DNA of 21,352 nucleotides from an uncultured Bacillota bacterium (lineage in GTDB: Bacteria; Bacillota; Clostridia; Peptostreptococcales; Anaerovoracaceae). The position numbers and the translations under genes are program-made. The stretch lies in assembly GCA_946541435.1 (NCBI GenBank), contig CAMNJK010000005.1, positions 1-21,352 on the forward strand, read 5' to 3'. This document shows, piece by piece, positions 1 to 7,333 of this stretch. Numbering within the stretch: position 1 is the first letter of the stretch; the number at the start of each line of letters is the position of its first letter. The notes below the pieces were generated by a model. The model was not told the DNA's origin. It made no database searches and saw only the letters and a program-made list of their open reading frames with translations.

Positions 1-2
1 AG

Positions 3-26
3 CTGGAGCGTCTGCGGGGGAAATAG
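3..26 (+). CDS. possible C-terminal tail of an upstream gene (partial)
   Basis: The first bases read Leu-Glu-Arg-Leu-Arg-Gly-Lys followed by TAG in one frame, with codons (CTG, CGG, CGT) like those of the genes further on. This would be the last seven residues of a gene that begins before the window. The second reading frame also stays open to about position 160, so the choice is uncertain and no function can be given. Confidence 0.25.
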   Translation: MERLRGK

Positions 27-311
27 AAAGAATACCCGAAGCGGCGGATAAAAATTCAGTTCTTCGAGCCGGGTTGAAACCCGTTACATGTTTTCAGCGT
101 GCGCGGGGAGGATTGGAAATCGGAACATATTTGCGGAGAAAGCGGCAGACCAAGAGATAAGTTTGCTGCTTTTTGATTGTCGAATAATTAATTCTTATAT
201 TATTTTTAAAATTTCTTTGGGAGCGAATCTTCGGAACCCAGTGATTCCAACGTGTACAGGAAACGAAACAAAAGAAGCACATCCAGACCGTCGAAAAATT
301 CGAAAAAACCG

Positions 312-340
312 GTTACATTTCAGAAAATTTAGTGTATAAT
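312..340 (+). promoter_or_regulatory. promoter of the NCS1 permease gene
   Basis: GTTACA (312-317) and a perfect TATAAT (335-340) are separated by 17 bases, a standard sigma-A layout, in AT-rich DNA. Transcription would start near 347, about 36 bases before the ATG at 383. The -35 box is a weak match (4 of 6), so an activator may be needed; the repeated 12-mer at 307-318 overlaps it. Confidence 0.6.
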
Positions 341-382
341 TTATTTGTTATTATATATCTATTCTGAAAATGGAGGTGTTTT

Positions 383-1951
383 ATGGCTAAGTATTCACAA
401 GTTGAACAGAATGGTCTGTTCGAACTTACGGAAGAAGCCAGAGCGGAACTTGTGTCTTCGCCCTACTACAACGAAGACCTGAAACCCTCTACGGTTGCTG
501 AACGTAAGTGGACCACGTACAACATCACGATGCTGTGGGTCGGAATGTCAATCTGTATTCCTTCCCTGTCACTTTCATCAGGACTGATCGGCATGGGCGT
601 ATCCCCGTGGCTGGCGGTTATCAACGTAGCGCTTGGTAACTTGATCATCCTGATCCCGATTCAGCTGAACTCTCAGATTGGTACCAAGTACGGTATCCCC
701 TTCCCGCTGTTTGCGAGACTGACTTTCGGCTCGATCGGTGCTCAGATCCCAGCTCTGCTGAGAGCGCTCACCGCCTGCGGATGGTGTTCTGTACAGGCGT
801 GGGTCGGCGGCGGTGCTGTTGGCGCTATCATCGGTGTATTTGCTAAGAAGTTCGCAGATCCGGAATGGATGATGAGCCTTCCTTCCTGGGGCGGCATGCA
901 GCCGGCACAGGTTGGTCAGTTTATTGGTTACATCATCTTCATGCTGTTCATCGCATGGGTTGCTTACAACGGCATGGACAGAATCAAGATCGTACAGGAC
1001 ATCGGCGGTCCGCTGCTCATCATCATCATGATCGCGCTGCTGATCTGGTCCGCATCCATCGTTCCGGATGGCGTAGGCTTCTGGGATGTCATGAAGCAGG
1101 GCAACGATGAGGCTCTGATCGAAGCTTCCGGCGGATTCACACTGATCTACCTGTCAGGCCTCATGGGCAACATCGCGTTCTGGGCTACCATGGCTCTGAA
1201 TATTCCTGACTTCTCCCGTTATGCGAGATCTCAGAAAGACCAGTTCATGGGCCAGCTGCTCGGTATGCCGCTTCCGATGGCATTCTGCGCGTTCGTTGGC
1301 GCTTACTATGCTCAGGCGACCAAGATGGCATTCGGCGAAGCTATGTTTGACCCGACCGGCGTTCTGTATCACATCAGCAACCCGATCGTCGTACTGATCT
1401 CCGCTATCGGTACTGTAGCTGCTACAATCACCACCTGCGTTGCTGCTAACGTAGTTGCTCCGGCAAACGGAATTTCCAACATCAACCCGAAGAAGATCAC
1501 CTACAAAATGGGCGTTATCGTAACCGTACTGTTCGCGTTCTTCATCCTGCAGGCATGGTGGATCTATGGTTCCGGTGCTGCATACTTCACATGGATGAAC
1601 GCTTACGGCACAGTCCTGGCTCCGATCGCGGCTATCTTCATTGCTGACTACTTCGTAGTAAAGCAGAAGAGAATCGACATCATGAGCCTCTTCCAGGGCA
1701 AGGAAGGCAGATACTGGTATTCCGGCGGCTGGAACTGGGCAGCAGTTATTGCTTGGGTCCTGGCATTCATCTTCCCGCTGCTGACCTACTTCGGCGCTTC
1801 CGGCGGATTCTTCACATTCGTCAACTCCATCAACTATGTATGGTCCTTCGTCGTTGGATTCGTTGTCTATGTCATCCTGATGAAGACAGGTATGGCCGGC
1901 AACTCCTTCGTAACTGAGGAAGACCACGAAGCATTCACCAAGAGAGGCTAA
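383..1951 (+). CDS. NCS1-family nucleobase/hydantoin/allantoin permease
   Basis: A 522-residue, very hydrophobic protein with about 12 membrane segments and a short hydrophilic N-terminus. It belongs to the nucleobase:cation symporter-1 family (Mhp1, PucI, CodB, Fur-type), which imports hydantoins, allantoin, cytosine or uracil with Na+ or H+. Visible family marks are the N-terminal run around WTTYNITMLWVGMSICIPS (43-61), W134 and Q138 in GWCSVQAW with the same spacing as the substrate-stacking Trp and binding Gln of Mhp1, and the NIPDFSRYA motif. The start is fixed by GGAGGTG at 372-378. The next gene is a dihydropyrimidinase/hydantoinase, so a cyclic ureide (dihydrouracil, hydantoin or allantoin) is the likely cargo; this is inference from context. 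The substrate cannot be told from sequence alone. Confidence 0.9.
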   Translation: MAKYSQVEQNGLFELTEEARAELVSSPYYNEDLKPSTVAERKWTTYNITMLWVGMSICIPSLSLSSGLIGMGVSPWLAVINVALGNLIILIPIQLNSQIGTKYGIPFPLFARLTFGSIGAQIPALLRALTACGWCSVQAWVGGGAVGAIIGVFAKKFADPEWMMSLPSWGGMQPAQVGQFIGYIIFMLFIAWVAYNGMDRIKIVQDIGGPLLIIIMIALLIWSASIVPDGVGFWDVMKQGNDEALIEASGGFTLIYLSGLMGNIAFWATMALNIPDFSRYARSQKDQFMGQLLGMPLPMAFCAFVGAYYAQATKMAFGEAMFDPTGVLYHISNPIVVLISAIGTVAATITTCVAANVVAPANGISNINPKKITYKMGVIVTVLFAFFILQAWWIYGSGAAYFTWMNAYGTVLAPIAAIFIADYFVVKQKRIDIMSLFQGKEGRYWYSGGWNWAAVIAWVLAFIFPLLTYFGASGGFFTFVNSINYVWSFVVGFVVYVILMKTGMAGNSFVTEEDHEAFTKRG

Positions 1952-1997
1952 ACTGCAGAAACTGACCAGAGCTTAATACATAAGGCTCAGACATTCG

Positions 1998-2022
1998 TAT
2001 AAAGTCGATAAGCAACTTTATA
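1998..2022. promoter_or_regulatory. 8-bp inverted repeat between permease and hydantoinase genes
   Basis: TATAAAGT (1998-2005) and ACTTTATA (2015-2022) are exact reverse complements around the 9-base spacer CGATAAGCA. It could be an operator or an RNA stem. It does not match the purine riboswitch core that I would recognise, and no T-tract follows. Confidence 0.4.
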
Positions 2023-2028
2023 TACCAG

Positions 2029-2058
2029 ACAGGAGCCTTGGAGTCACAGGGCTCCTGT
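2029..2058 (+). promoter_or_regulatory. 9-bp RNA hairpin in the permease-hydantoinase gap
   Basis: ACAGGAGCC (2029-2037) pairs perfectly with GGCTCCTGT (2050-2058) around a 12-base loop. It is followed by TGATTTAAAAAAA rather than a run of T, so it is not a normal intrinsic terminator. More likely it is a processing or stabilising stem in a joint mRNA, lying 12 bases before the ribosome binding site of the hydantoinase gene. Confidence 0.5.
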
Positions 2059-2083
2059 TGATTTAAAAAAAGGAGGCAATGTT

Positions 2084-3511
2084 ATGGATTTGTTATTCAA
2101 GGGCGGTACCGTCGTCACAGCGAAATCAACTTTCAAGGCGGACGTAGCAGTTACGAACGGCAAGATCAGCGCAATCGGCGCTAATCTGAAACCGGAGAAG
2201 AAGACAGAAGTCATCGACGCCAAGGGCAAGATGATCCTGCCGGGCGCCATCGATGGACATACACATCTGGCAATGCCGTTTGGCGGTACCATCGCTACAG
2301 ACGACTATTTCACAGGAACAAGAGCAGCTGCCTGCGGCGGAACGACCACAGTATTTGACTTCGTTCTGCAGGGCGTCGGCGAAACCATGGATGCGGCTCT
2401 GAAGAGAAGAGACGCTCTGTGCAAGGAAGACGGTCCGGCTTGCGACTACTCCTATCACATCGGCGTCGGCGATGTCACCACACCGGAAATGATCGCGTCC
2501 ATGGACGAGTGCATGAAGATGGGCGTCGCTACATTCAAGGTCTTCATGGTCTATGATTTCGGCGTAGACGATGGTCAGTTCTTCGAAACACTGCAGCACG
2601 CAGCCAAGATCGGCGCGCTGGTCGGCGTACACGCTGAGAACAGAGAAGTCAACAATGCTCTGATCAAGCAGTACCTGGCAGAGGGCAAGACCGAAGCATG
2701 GTGGCACTACATGTCCAAGAACGAAGCAGTCGCGGGCGAAGCTGATGTCAGAGCCATCAACCTGGCCAAGATGGCAGGCGCGCCGCTGTACATCGTACAC
2801 CTGGACAACAAGCAGGGCGTTGAGGCAGTCGCTGCAGCAAGAGCAGAAGGCTTCCCGATCTTCGCGGAGACCTGCCCGCAGTACCTGTACTTCACCAAGG
2901 AAGTTTACAAGAACGGCATTCCGAAGCTGGGTCTGAGAGCGCGCGACTTCGTATGCTCGCCGCCGATGAAGGGCAAGGAATCCCAGGATGCTCTGTGGAA
3001 CGGCATCAAGACCGGCGCAGTATCCACACTGGCTACCGACCACTGCCCGTTCCTGCAGTCCGAGAAGGACTGGGGTATCACCAAGAAGGACGGAACCCCG
3101 GGCAACTTCACGACCATCCCGAATGGATGCGCAGGCATTGAGAACATGTATCCTTACATCCTGTCCGAGGCAAACAAGGGCAGAATCAGCTTCAACAAGG
3201 CAGTTGAGATCTCCGCGACCAACCCGGCCAAGCTGTTCGGTATCGACTACTGCAAGGGCGCGATCGAAGTCGGCCTCGACGCTGATATCGTCGTTTACGA
3301 CCCCAAGAAGAAGTTCGTCGTCAAGAATGCTGAGAACCAGCACGGCGCTCTGGACCACACCGTTTGGGAAAGCGCTGAATTCAAGGGCTATCCGGCAGCG
3401 ACCTATGTCCGCGGCAAGCTGGTCTTCGACGGCAAGGACTATGTTGGCCAGTCCGGCGACGGCAAGTTCATCAAGCAGAAGAAACTGAAGTTCAAGGGCC
3501 CCGAGCTCTAA
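2084..3511 (+). CDS. hydA: dihydropyrimidinase / D-hydantoinase
   Basis: A 475-residue cyclic amidohydrolase that opens 5,6-dihydropyrimidine or hydantoin rings to N-carbamoyl amino acids in the cytosol. All metal-centre residues of the family are present: H59 and H61 in GHTHL, the carbamylated lysine K152 in FKVFMVY, H183 in VHAEN, H239 in IVHL and D319 in TDH. Y157, S292 (CSPPM) and N347 (IPNG) match the usual substrate-contact positions. Length is typical (about 460-475). AGGAGG at 2071-2076 fixes the ATG. It follows the NCS1 permease by 132 bases with no clear terminator, so they are probably co-transcribed. Hydantoinase paralogues such as YgeZ/HyuA also fit; the natural substrate is not settled. 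No dihydropyrimidine dehydrogenase or beta-ureidopropionase gene lies in the window. Confidence 0.92.
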   Translation: MDLLFKGGTVVTAKSTFKADVAVTNGKISAIGANLKPEKKTEVIDAKGKMILPGAIDGHTHLAMPFGGTIATDDYFTGTRAAACGGTTTVFDFVLQGVGETMDAALKRRDALCKEDGPACDYSYHIGVGDVTTPEMIASMDECMKMGVATFKVFMVYDFGVDDGQFFETLQHAAKIGALVGVHAENREVNNALIKQYLAEGKTEAWWHYMSKNEAVAGEADVRAINLAKMAGAPLYIVHLDNKQGVEAVAAARAEGFPIFAETCPQYLYFTKEVYKNGIPKLGLRARDFVCSPPMKGKESQDALWNGIKTGAVSTLATDHCPFLQSEKDWGITKKDGTPGNFTTIPNGCAGIENMYPYILSEANKGRISFNKAVEISATNPAKLFGIDYCKGAIEVGLDADIVVYDPKKKFVVKNAENQHGALDHTVWESAEFKGYPAATYVRGKLVFDGKDYVGQSGDGKFIKQKKLKFKGPEL

Positions 3512-3517
3512 ACTCAT

Positions 3518-3529
3518 GCAAAGGCTGGC
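3518..3529 (+). repeat. dispersed 12-mer GCAAAGGCTGGC, copy in an intergenic region
   Basis: Exact copy, six bases after the hydantoinase stop codon, outside any gene. Confidence 0.6.
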
Positions 3530-3572
3530 GGGGGCGTCAGCAACGAAACTGCGGATGAATATCTGAAATGAA

Positions 3573-3612
3573 AAAAAGGGGTCATTGCAAAGATCTGCAA
3601 TGACTCCTTTTT
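3573..3612. terminator. two-way intrinsic terminator between convergent genes
   Basis: AAAAAGGGGTCATTGCA (3573-3589) pairs with TGCAATGACTCCTTTTT (3596-3612), 17 base pairs with one G-T wobble, around a six-base loop. The A-run on one side and T-run on the other let it stop transcription from the hydantoinase gene on the plus strand and from the phosphoribosyltransferase gene on the minus strand. Confidence 0.9.
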
Positions 3613-3639
3613 GAATGCATCAAGCATCAGCCGGATCCG

Positions 3640-4191
3640 CTATTTCACATTCCCCTCGCCGTCGAACAGGGGCAGTTTGCCGAGAACAGTGATGTCTGTC
3701 CTGTCAAAGGCATCGCCCTCCGCCAGCACGGCCATCCTGCCAACGATCTCGCCGCCTGCCTTGAGGACCAGATTCTCGATGGCCCGCAGGGAGTCGCCGG
3801 TGCTGATCACATCATCCAGCACAAGGATCCGCCTGCCTTTGATCCTGTCCGCCTCGTCTTTGCCCAGATGCAGGGTCTGGACGTTCTCTGTGGTGATGGA
3901 GTTGACATTGACAGACAGCACATCCTCCATGTAGACCTTGACACCCTTGCGGGCGATGATGTAGTCGTTCTGTCCGGCCTGCCGGGCCATCTCGTAGGCC
4001 AGGGGGATGCTCTTGGCCTCGGCGGTGACGATCAGGTCGAATTCCGGCGCTTTTTCCAGAAGCTTCGCCGCGGCGTGCTCCGTGATCTCCACGTCGCCGA
4101 AGAGGATAAAAGCCGCGATCTGCAGGTCATCCGTGACGGGAAACAGCTTGAGGTCGCGCTTCATGCCTGCGATATCGATGGTGTAAAACAT
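3640..4191 (-). CDS. adenine-phosphoribosyltransferase-like protein
   Basis: A 183-residue type I phosphoribosyltransferase, cytosolic, expected to join a free purine base to PRPP. The PRPP-binding motif ILVLDDVISTGDS (122-134, acidic pair D126-D127) is clear, and FDLIVTAEAKSIPLAYEMAR (51-70) is like the region that binds base and pyrophosphate in adenine phosphoribosyltransferases. I chose the ATG at 4191 because AAAGGA lies just upstream on the minus strand and because the longer reading (to 4266) would begin upstream of the predicted promoter's -10 box (4237-4242). It lies opposite the nucleoside importer, consistent with salvage of the imported base. Exact base preference (adenine or another purine) is inference. 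Confidence 0.85.
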   Translation of the reverse strand: MFYTIDIAGMKRDLKLFPVTDDLQIAAFILFGDVEITEHAAAKLLEKAPEFDLIVTAEAKSIPLAYEMARQAGQNDYIIARKGVKVYMEDVLSVNVNSITTENVQTLHLGKDEADRIKGRRILVLDDVISTGDSLRAIENLVLKAGGEIVGRMAVLAEGDAFDRTDITVLGKLPLFDGEGNVK

Positions 4192-4236
4192 AATCCGGTT
4201 CCTTTCTCCGTTGGAATATATTTCTTCTGTAGGAAA

Positions 4237-4265
4237 AGTATACATTGGAAGGGTAAATAAGTCCA
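4237..4265 (-). promoter_or_regulatory. promoter of the phosphoribosyltransferase gene
   Basis: On the minus strand, TGGACT (4260-4265) and TATACT (4237-4242) are 17 bases apart. The start point would be near 4230, giving a leader of about 40 bases before the ATG at 4191. It runs back-to-back with the importer promoter at 4296-4325. Confidence 0.55.
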
Positions 4266-4295
4266 TAATTAAAATGTATTTTTAAGGCACACGGC

Positions 4296-4325
4296 TTGAC
4301 ATTGATTCCGACGGTCATGTAAAAT
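4296..4325 (+). promoter_or_regulatory. strong promoter of the nucleoside importer operon
   Basis: A perfect TTGACA (4296-4301) and TAAAAT (4320-4325) with an 18-base spacer. The predicted transcript start (about 4332) falls at the foot of a GC-rich hairpin, leaving a leader of about 90 bases before the lipoprotein ATG. Confidence 0.7.
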
Positions 4326-4330
4326 TTGAT

Positions 4331-4377
4331 TGCGGCCGTCGGCTGACTGAGGGATCGGCCGTGGCTTTTTTGTTTTT
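4331..4377 (+). terminator. terminator-like hairpin in the importer leader (possible attenuator)
   Basis: CGGCCG (4333-4338) pairs with CGGCCG (4356-4361), extendable by wobble pairs to 4331/4363, around a 17-base loop, then TGGC and two T-runs (4366-4371 and 4373-4377). It sits at the very 5' end of the predicted transcript and before the ribosome binding site, so it may abort part of the transcripts. No aptamer is recognised. It could instead be the end of an unseen short RNA. Confidence 0.5.
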
Positions 4378-4404
4378 CAGTCGCATCACTCATTATCATT
4401 TCAC

Positions 4405-4410
4405 AGGAGG
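4405..4410 (+). promoter_or_regulatory. ribosome binding site that decides the lipoprotein start
   Basis: AGGAGG, 10 bases before ATG at 4421. It rules out the longer open frame from 4361, whose first 20 residues lack signal-peptide character. Confidence 0.85.
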
Positions 4411-4420
4411 AACAAGTCTA

Positions 4421-5647
4421 ATGAAAAAATTTGCAGTACTGGTTCTGAGTCTCGCGATGGTCTTCTCATTCGCAGCGATCATGACTTCCTGCGGCGGTTC
4501 CCAGCCGGCAGAAGAAGAGTCCGCAGCAGCTGACGATTCCGCAATCATGGCCGGATTCATCTGCCTGCACGATGAGAACTCCACCTACGACCTGAACTTC
4601 ATCAACGCGGCAAAGTCAGCATGTGAAGAACTGGGCATTGAGTATCAGATCAAGACAAACATTCCGGAAGGACAGGAATGCTATGACGCAGCTGCAGAGC
4701 TGGTTGACGCCGGATGCGGCATCATCTTCGCGGACTCCTTCGGTCACGAGGATTACATGATCCAGGCAGCCAAGGACTTCCCGGATGTACAGTTCTGCCA
4801 CTCCACAGGAACCAAGGCTCACACAGAGGGTCTGGACAACTACCACAACGCATTCGCTTCCATCTATGAAGGACGTTATCTGGCAGGCGTAGCTGCAGGC
4901 CTCAAACTGAATGAGATGATCGAGAATGGCGACATCAAGGCAGACCAGGCGAAGATCGGTTATGTCGGCGCATTCACCTATGCAGAGGTTATCTCCGGTT
5001 ACACATCCTTCTTCCTGGGCGCTCGTTCCCAGTGCGAATCCGCAACAATGGACGTAACCTTCACAGGTTCCTGGTATGATGAGACTGCTGAGAAGGAAGG
5101 CGCCAACAAGCTGATCGATGACGGCTGCGTCCTGATCAGCCAGCACGCGGACTCCATGGGCGCTCCGACAGCCTGCGAGACAGCGGGTATCCCCAACGTT
5201 TCCTACAACGGCAGCACCGTGGACGCATGCCCGAACACATTCATCGTTTCTTCCAGAATCGACTGGGCTCCCTACTACAAGTATGCCATCACTGCTGCTC
5301 AGAACGGCGAAGCCATCGACACCGACTGGACCGGAGACCTGTCTACAGGATCCGTTCTGCTGACAGAGGTCAACGATCAGGCTGCAGCTGAAGGCACACA
5401 GGAGAAGATCGACGAAGTCAAGGCGCAGCTGGAATCCGGCGAGATCCACGTATTCGACACATCCAAGTTTACCGTGGACGGCAAGAAGCTGAAGAAGAGC
5501 TACATGGCTGATGTGGATACCGATGCTGAGTACACACCTGATACGAAGGTTGTCAGCGAAGGATATTTCCACGAATCCGAATATCGTTCCGCGCCGTATT
5601 TCGATCTGGCGATCGACGGCATCAAGCGTCTGGACGAAGCATTCTAA
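4421..5647 (+). CDS. BMP-family nucleoside-binding lipoprotein of an ABC importer
   Basis: A 408-residue substrate-binding protein of the BMP/PnrA/BmpA type, which captures purine nucleosides outside the membrane and hands them to the ABC permeases encoded just after it. The signal peptide (MKK, hydrophobic run 4-20) ends in a lipobox-like MTSC with C24 as the lipid-bearing residue, followed by an acidic Ala/Glu linker. The body has family character, for example FADSFGHEDYM and the EGRYLAGVAAGLK region. AGGAGG at 4405-4410 picks the ATG at 4421 rather than an upstream in-frame start at 4361. A terminator-like hairpin follows it. The ligand is assumed nucleoside by family; basic membrane lipoproteins for other ligands also exist. 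Confidence 0.9.
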   Translation: MKKFAVLVLSLAMVFSFAAIMTSCGGSQPAEEESAAADDSAIMAGFICLHDENSTYDLNFINAAKSACEELGIEYQIKTNIPEGQECYDAAAELVDAGCGIIFADSFGHEDYMIQAAKDFPDVQFCHSTGTKAHTEGLDNYHNAFASIYEGRYLAGVAAGLKLNEMIENGDIKADQAKIGYVGAFTYAEVISGYTSFFLGARSQCESATMDVTFTGSWYDETAEKEGANKLIDDGCVLISQHADSMGAPTACETAGIPNVSYNGSTVDACPNTFIVSSRIDWAPYYKYAITAAQNGEAIDTDWTGDLSTGSVLLTEVNDQAAAEGTQEKIDEVKAQLESGEIHVFDTSKFTVDGKKLKKSYMADVDTDAEYTPDTKVVSEGYFHESEYRSAPYFDLAIDGIKRLDEAF

Positions 5648-5662
5648 ACATTTGCTGTCATA

Positions 5663-5705
5663 CAGGAAAGCCTCGGGATATTCCGGGGTTTTCCTGATTT
5701 TTTTT
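5663..5705 (+). terminator. intrinsic terminator inside the importer operon
   Basis: CAGGAAAGCCTCGG (5663-5676) pairs with CCGGGGTTTTCCTG (5683-5696), 14 base pairs with two G-T wobbles, loop GATATT, then A and eight T. It lies 16 bases after the lipoprotein stop. Partial read-through would give more binding protein than ATPase and permease, a common design in importer operons. I see no separate strong promoter between it and the ATPase gene. Confidence 0.85.
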
Positions 5706-5719
5706 CCGCGGCCGAGCGC

Positions 5720-5760
5720 CGAGGGAACTTTCGGAGCGGACAGTCCCGCAGGTTCCCTCA
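5720..5760 (+). promoter_or_regulatory. second hairpin before the ATPase gene
   Basis: GAGGGAAC (5721-5728) and GTTCCCTC (5752-5759) pair over 8 bases, with a smaller GCGG/CCGC pairing possible inside. No T-run follows. It would form the 5' end of any processed downstream mRNA and may protect it from decay; it does not match a riboswitch that I recognise. Confidence 0.45.
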
Positions 5761-5779
5761 GTGCTTGCAGGAATTACAC

Positions 5780-5787
5780 AGAAAGGA
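5780..5787 (+). promoter_or_regulatory. ribosome binding site selecting a GTG start
   Basis: AGAAAGGA lies 7 bases before GTG at 5795. An alternative in-frame TTG at 5765 has no comparable site and would add ten residues without family character. Confidence 0.7.
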
Positions 5788-5794
5788 TTACAAA

Positions 5795-7333
5795 GTGGGA
5801 AGCAATACCCCCGCAGTATCCATGCGGAACATCACCAAAACGTTCGGGACCATCGTCGCCAACGATGATGTCAGCCTGGACATCTACAAAGGAGAGATCC
5901 TGTCGCTGCTGGGCGAGAACGGCAGCGGCAAGACCACGCTGATGAACATGCTGTCGGGCATCTATTTTCCTGACAGCGGACAGATCAGCATCAACGGACA
6001 GCCGGTGACCATCGCCTCTCCCAGGGAGGCTTTTGATCACGGGATCGGCATGATCCATCAGCACTTCAAGCTGGTGGACGTGTTCACCGCCGCGGAGAAC
6101 ATCGTGCTGGGCCTCAAGGAGGAGGGCCGGCTGGATCTGACCCGGGCGGGTGAGCGGATCCGGAAGATCTGCGACACCTATGGCTTTGACGTGGATCCCA
6201 AACAGAAGATCTACAACATGTCGGTCTCCCAGAAGCAGACCGTGGAGATCGTCAAGGTCCTCTACCGGGGCGCGGACATCCTGATCCTGGACGAGCCCAC
6301 GGCGGTGCTGACCCCCCAGGAGACAGACAAGCTGTTCGCTGTTCTCCGCAATATGAAGAAGGACGGCAAGACCGTGGTCATCATCACCCATAAGCTCCAC
6401 GAGGTGGAAGCGATCTCCGACCGGGTGGTGGTCCTGCGCAAGGGCCGCTATATCGGCGAGATGAAGACCAGCGAGACCAACGCCCAGGAAATGACCAACA
6501 TGATGGTGGGCCGCGAGGTGGCCCTGAACATCGACCGGCCGGCCCCCGTGGACCCCAGACCGCGGATCCGGGTGGAGAACCTGACCGTCCGCAGCTCGGA
6601 CAATGTGCTGAAGCTGGACGATGTGACATTTACCGCAAAGGCTGGCGAGATCCTTGGCATCGCGGGAATTTCCGGATGCGGCCAGAAGGAACTGCTGGAA
6701 GCCATCGCCGGACTGCAGCCGGTGCAGAGCGGCAGCATCAGATACATCAATGATGACGGAACGGAAGAGAACCTTGTGGGCAAGGACCCGCTGAAGATCG
6801 CGGACATGGGCGTATCCCTGTCCTTCGTCCCGGAGGACAGACTGGGCATGGGCCTGGTGGGAAGCATGGACCTGACGGACAACATGATGCTCCGTTCGTT
6901 CCGCAGCGGAAAGGGTATTTTCACCGACCGCAAAACGCCGAGAAAACTGGCGGAAAAAGTCGTCGAGGAACTGGAAGTCAATACGCCGGGAGTATCCACC
7001 CCGGTGCGCCGCCTGTCCGGCGGCAACGTCCAGAAGGTGCTGGTGGGACGGGAGATCGCCGCCTCACCCACAGTTCTCCTGTCCGCCTACGCGGTCCGGG
7101 GTCTGGACATCAACTCCTCCTATACGATCTATGAACTTCTGAACCAGCAGAAAAAAGAAGGGGTCGCCGTGGTCTACGTCGGCGAGGACCTGGATGTGCT
7201 GCTGGAACTGTGCGACCGGATCCTGGTGCTCTGCAGCGGCAGGGTCAGCGGCATCGTCGACGGGGCTTCCGCCGACAAGAATCAGGTAGGAATGATGATG
7301 ACAAGACTGGGAGGAGGTGCGTCCGATGAGTAA
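5795..7333 (+). CDS. nucleoside ABC importer ATPase with two fused ATP-binding domains
   Basis: A 512-residue cytosolic protein powering the importer, of the YufO/NupO and sugar-importer (RbsA-like) type. Domain 1 has Walker A GENGSGKTT (40-48), Walker B ILILDEP with E167 and switch H199, but its signature is the degenerate SVSQKQ (143-148). Domain 2 (from about 260) has a degenerate Walker A GISGCGQKEL (291-300, Gln in place of Lys), an intact LSGGN signature (408-412) and a Walker B region reading LLSAYAVRGLD, where relatives usually have AxPTRGLD. So one composite ATP site is complete and the other is not. Start is GTG 5795, chosen by the ribosome site at 5780-5787. It overlaps the next gene by 8 bases, indicating translational coupling. 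Confidence 0.9.
   Translation: MGSNTPAVSMRNITKTFGTIVANDDVSLDIYKGEILSLLGENGSGKTTLMNMLSGIYFPDSGQISINGQPVTIASPREAFDHGIGMIHQHFKLVDVFTAAENIVLGLKEEGRLDLTRAGERIRKICDTYGFDVDPKQKIYNMSVSQKQTVEIVKVLYRGADILILDEPTAVLTPQETDKLFAVLRNMKKDGKTVVIITHKLHEVEAISDRVVVLRKGRYIGEMKTSETNAQEMTNMMVGREVALNIDRPAPVDPRPRIRVENLTVRSSDNVLKLDDVTFTAKAGEILGIAGISGCGQKELLEAIAGLQPVQSGSIRYINDDGTEENLVGKDPLKIADMGVSLSFVPEDRLGMGLVGSMDLTDNMMLRSFRSGKGIFTDRKTPRKLAEKVVEELEVNTPGVSTPVRRLSGGNVQKVLVGREIAASPTVLLSAYAVRGLDINSSYTIYELLNQQKKEGVAVVYVGEDLDVLLELCDRILVLCSGRVSGIVDGASADKNQVGMMMTRLGGGASDE
6635..6646 (+). repeat. dispersed 12-mer GCAAAGGCTGGC, copy in the ATPase gene
   Basis: Exact copy, read as Ala-Lys-Ala-Gly. Confidence 0.6.

Larger units (their letters stand above)
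1..382. other. gene-poor leader region before the permease gene
   Basis: No convincing complete gene is seen here. An 83-codon open frame (88-339, plus) and a 62-codon one on the other strand have no ribosome binding site and no recognisable protein character. From about 160 the DNA turns AT-rich and leads into the promoter at 312-340. It contains a small perfect hairpin (71-84, CGGG-TTGAAA-CCCG) without a T-tract, and two near-identical 12-mers, AACCCGTTACAT (79-90) and AACCGGTTACAT (307-318), the second lying on the -35 box. These could be regulator sites, but that is inference. Confidence 0.5.

Noticed and set aside
88..339. 83-codon plus-strand open frame in the leader
   Set aside because: No ribosome site, runs into the permease promoter, and amino-acid content is not protein-like.
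2126..3517. Minus-strand open frame of 463 codons opposite the hydantoinase
   Set aside because: The plus strand carries a complete enzyme with all metal ligands; the reverse frame has no recognisable protein character.
4192..4266. Longer N-terminus of the phosphoribosyltransferase
   Set aside because: It would place the start codon upstream of the predicted -10 box, and a good ribosome site stands before ATG 4191.
4320..4420. Purine or guanidine riboswitch before the importer operon
   Set aside because: The leader is too short and none of the conserved core bases of these aptamers can be found.
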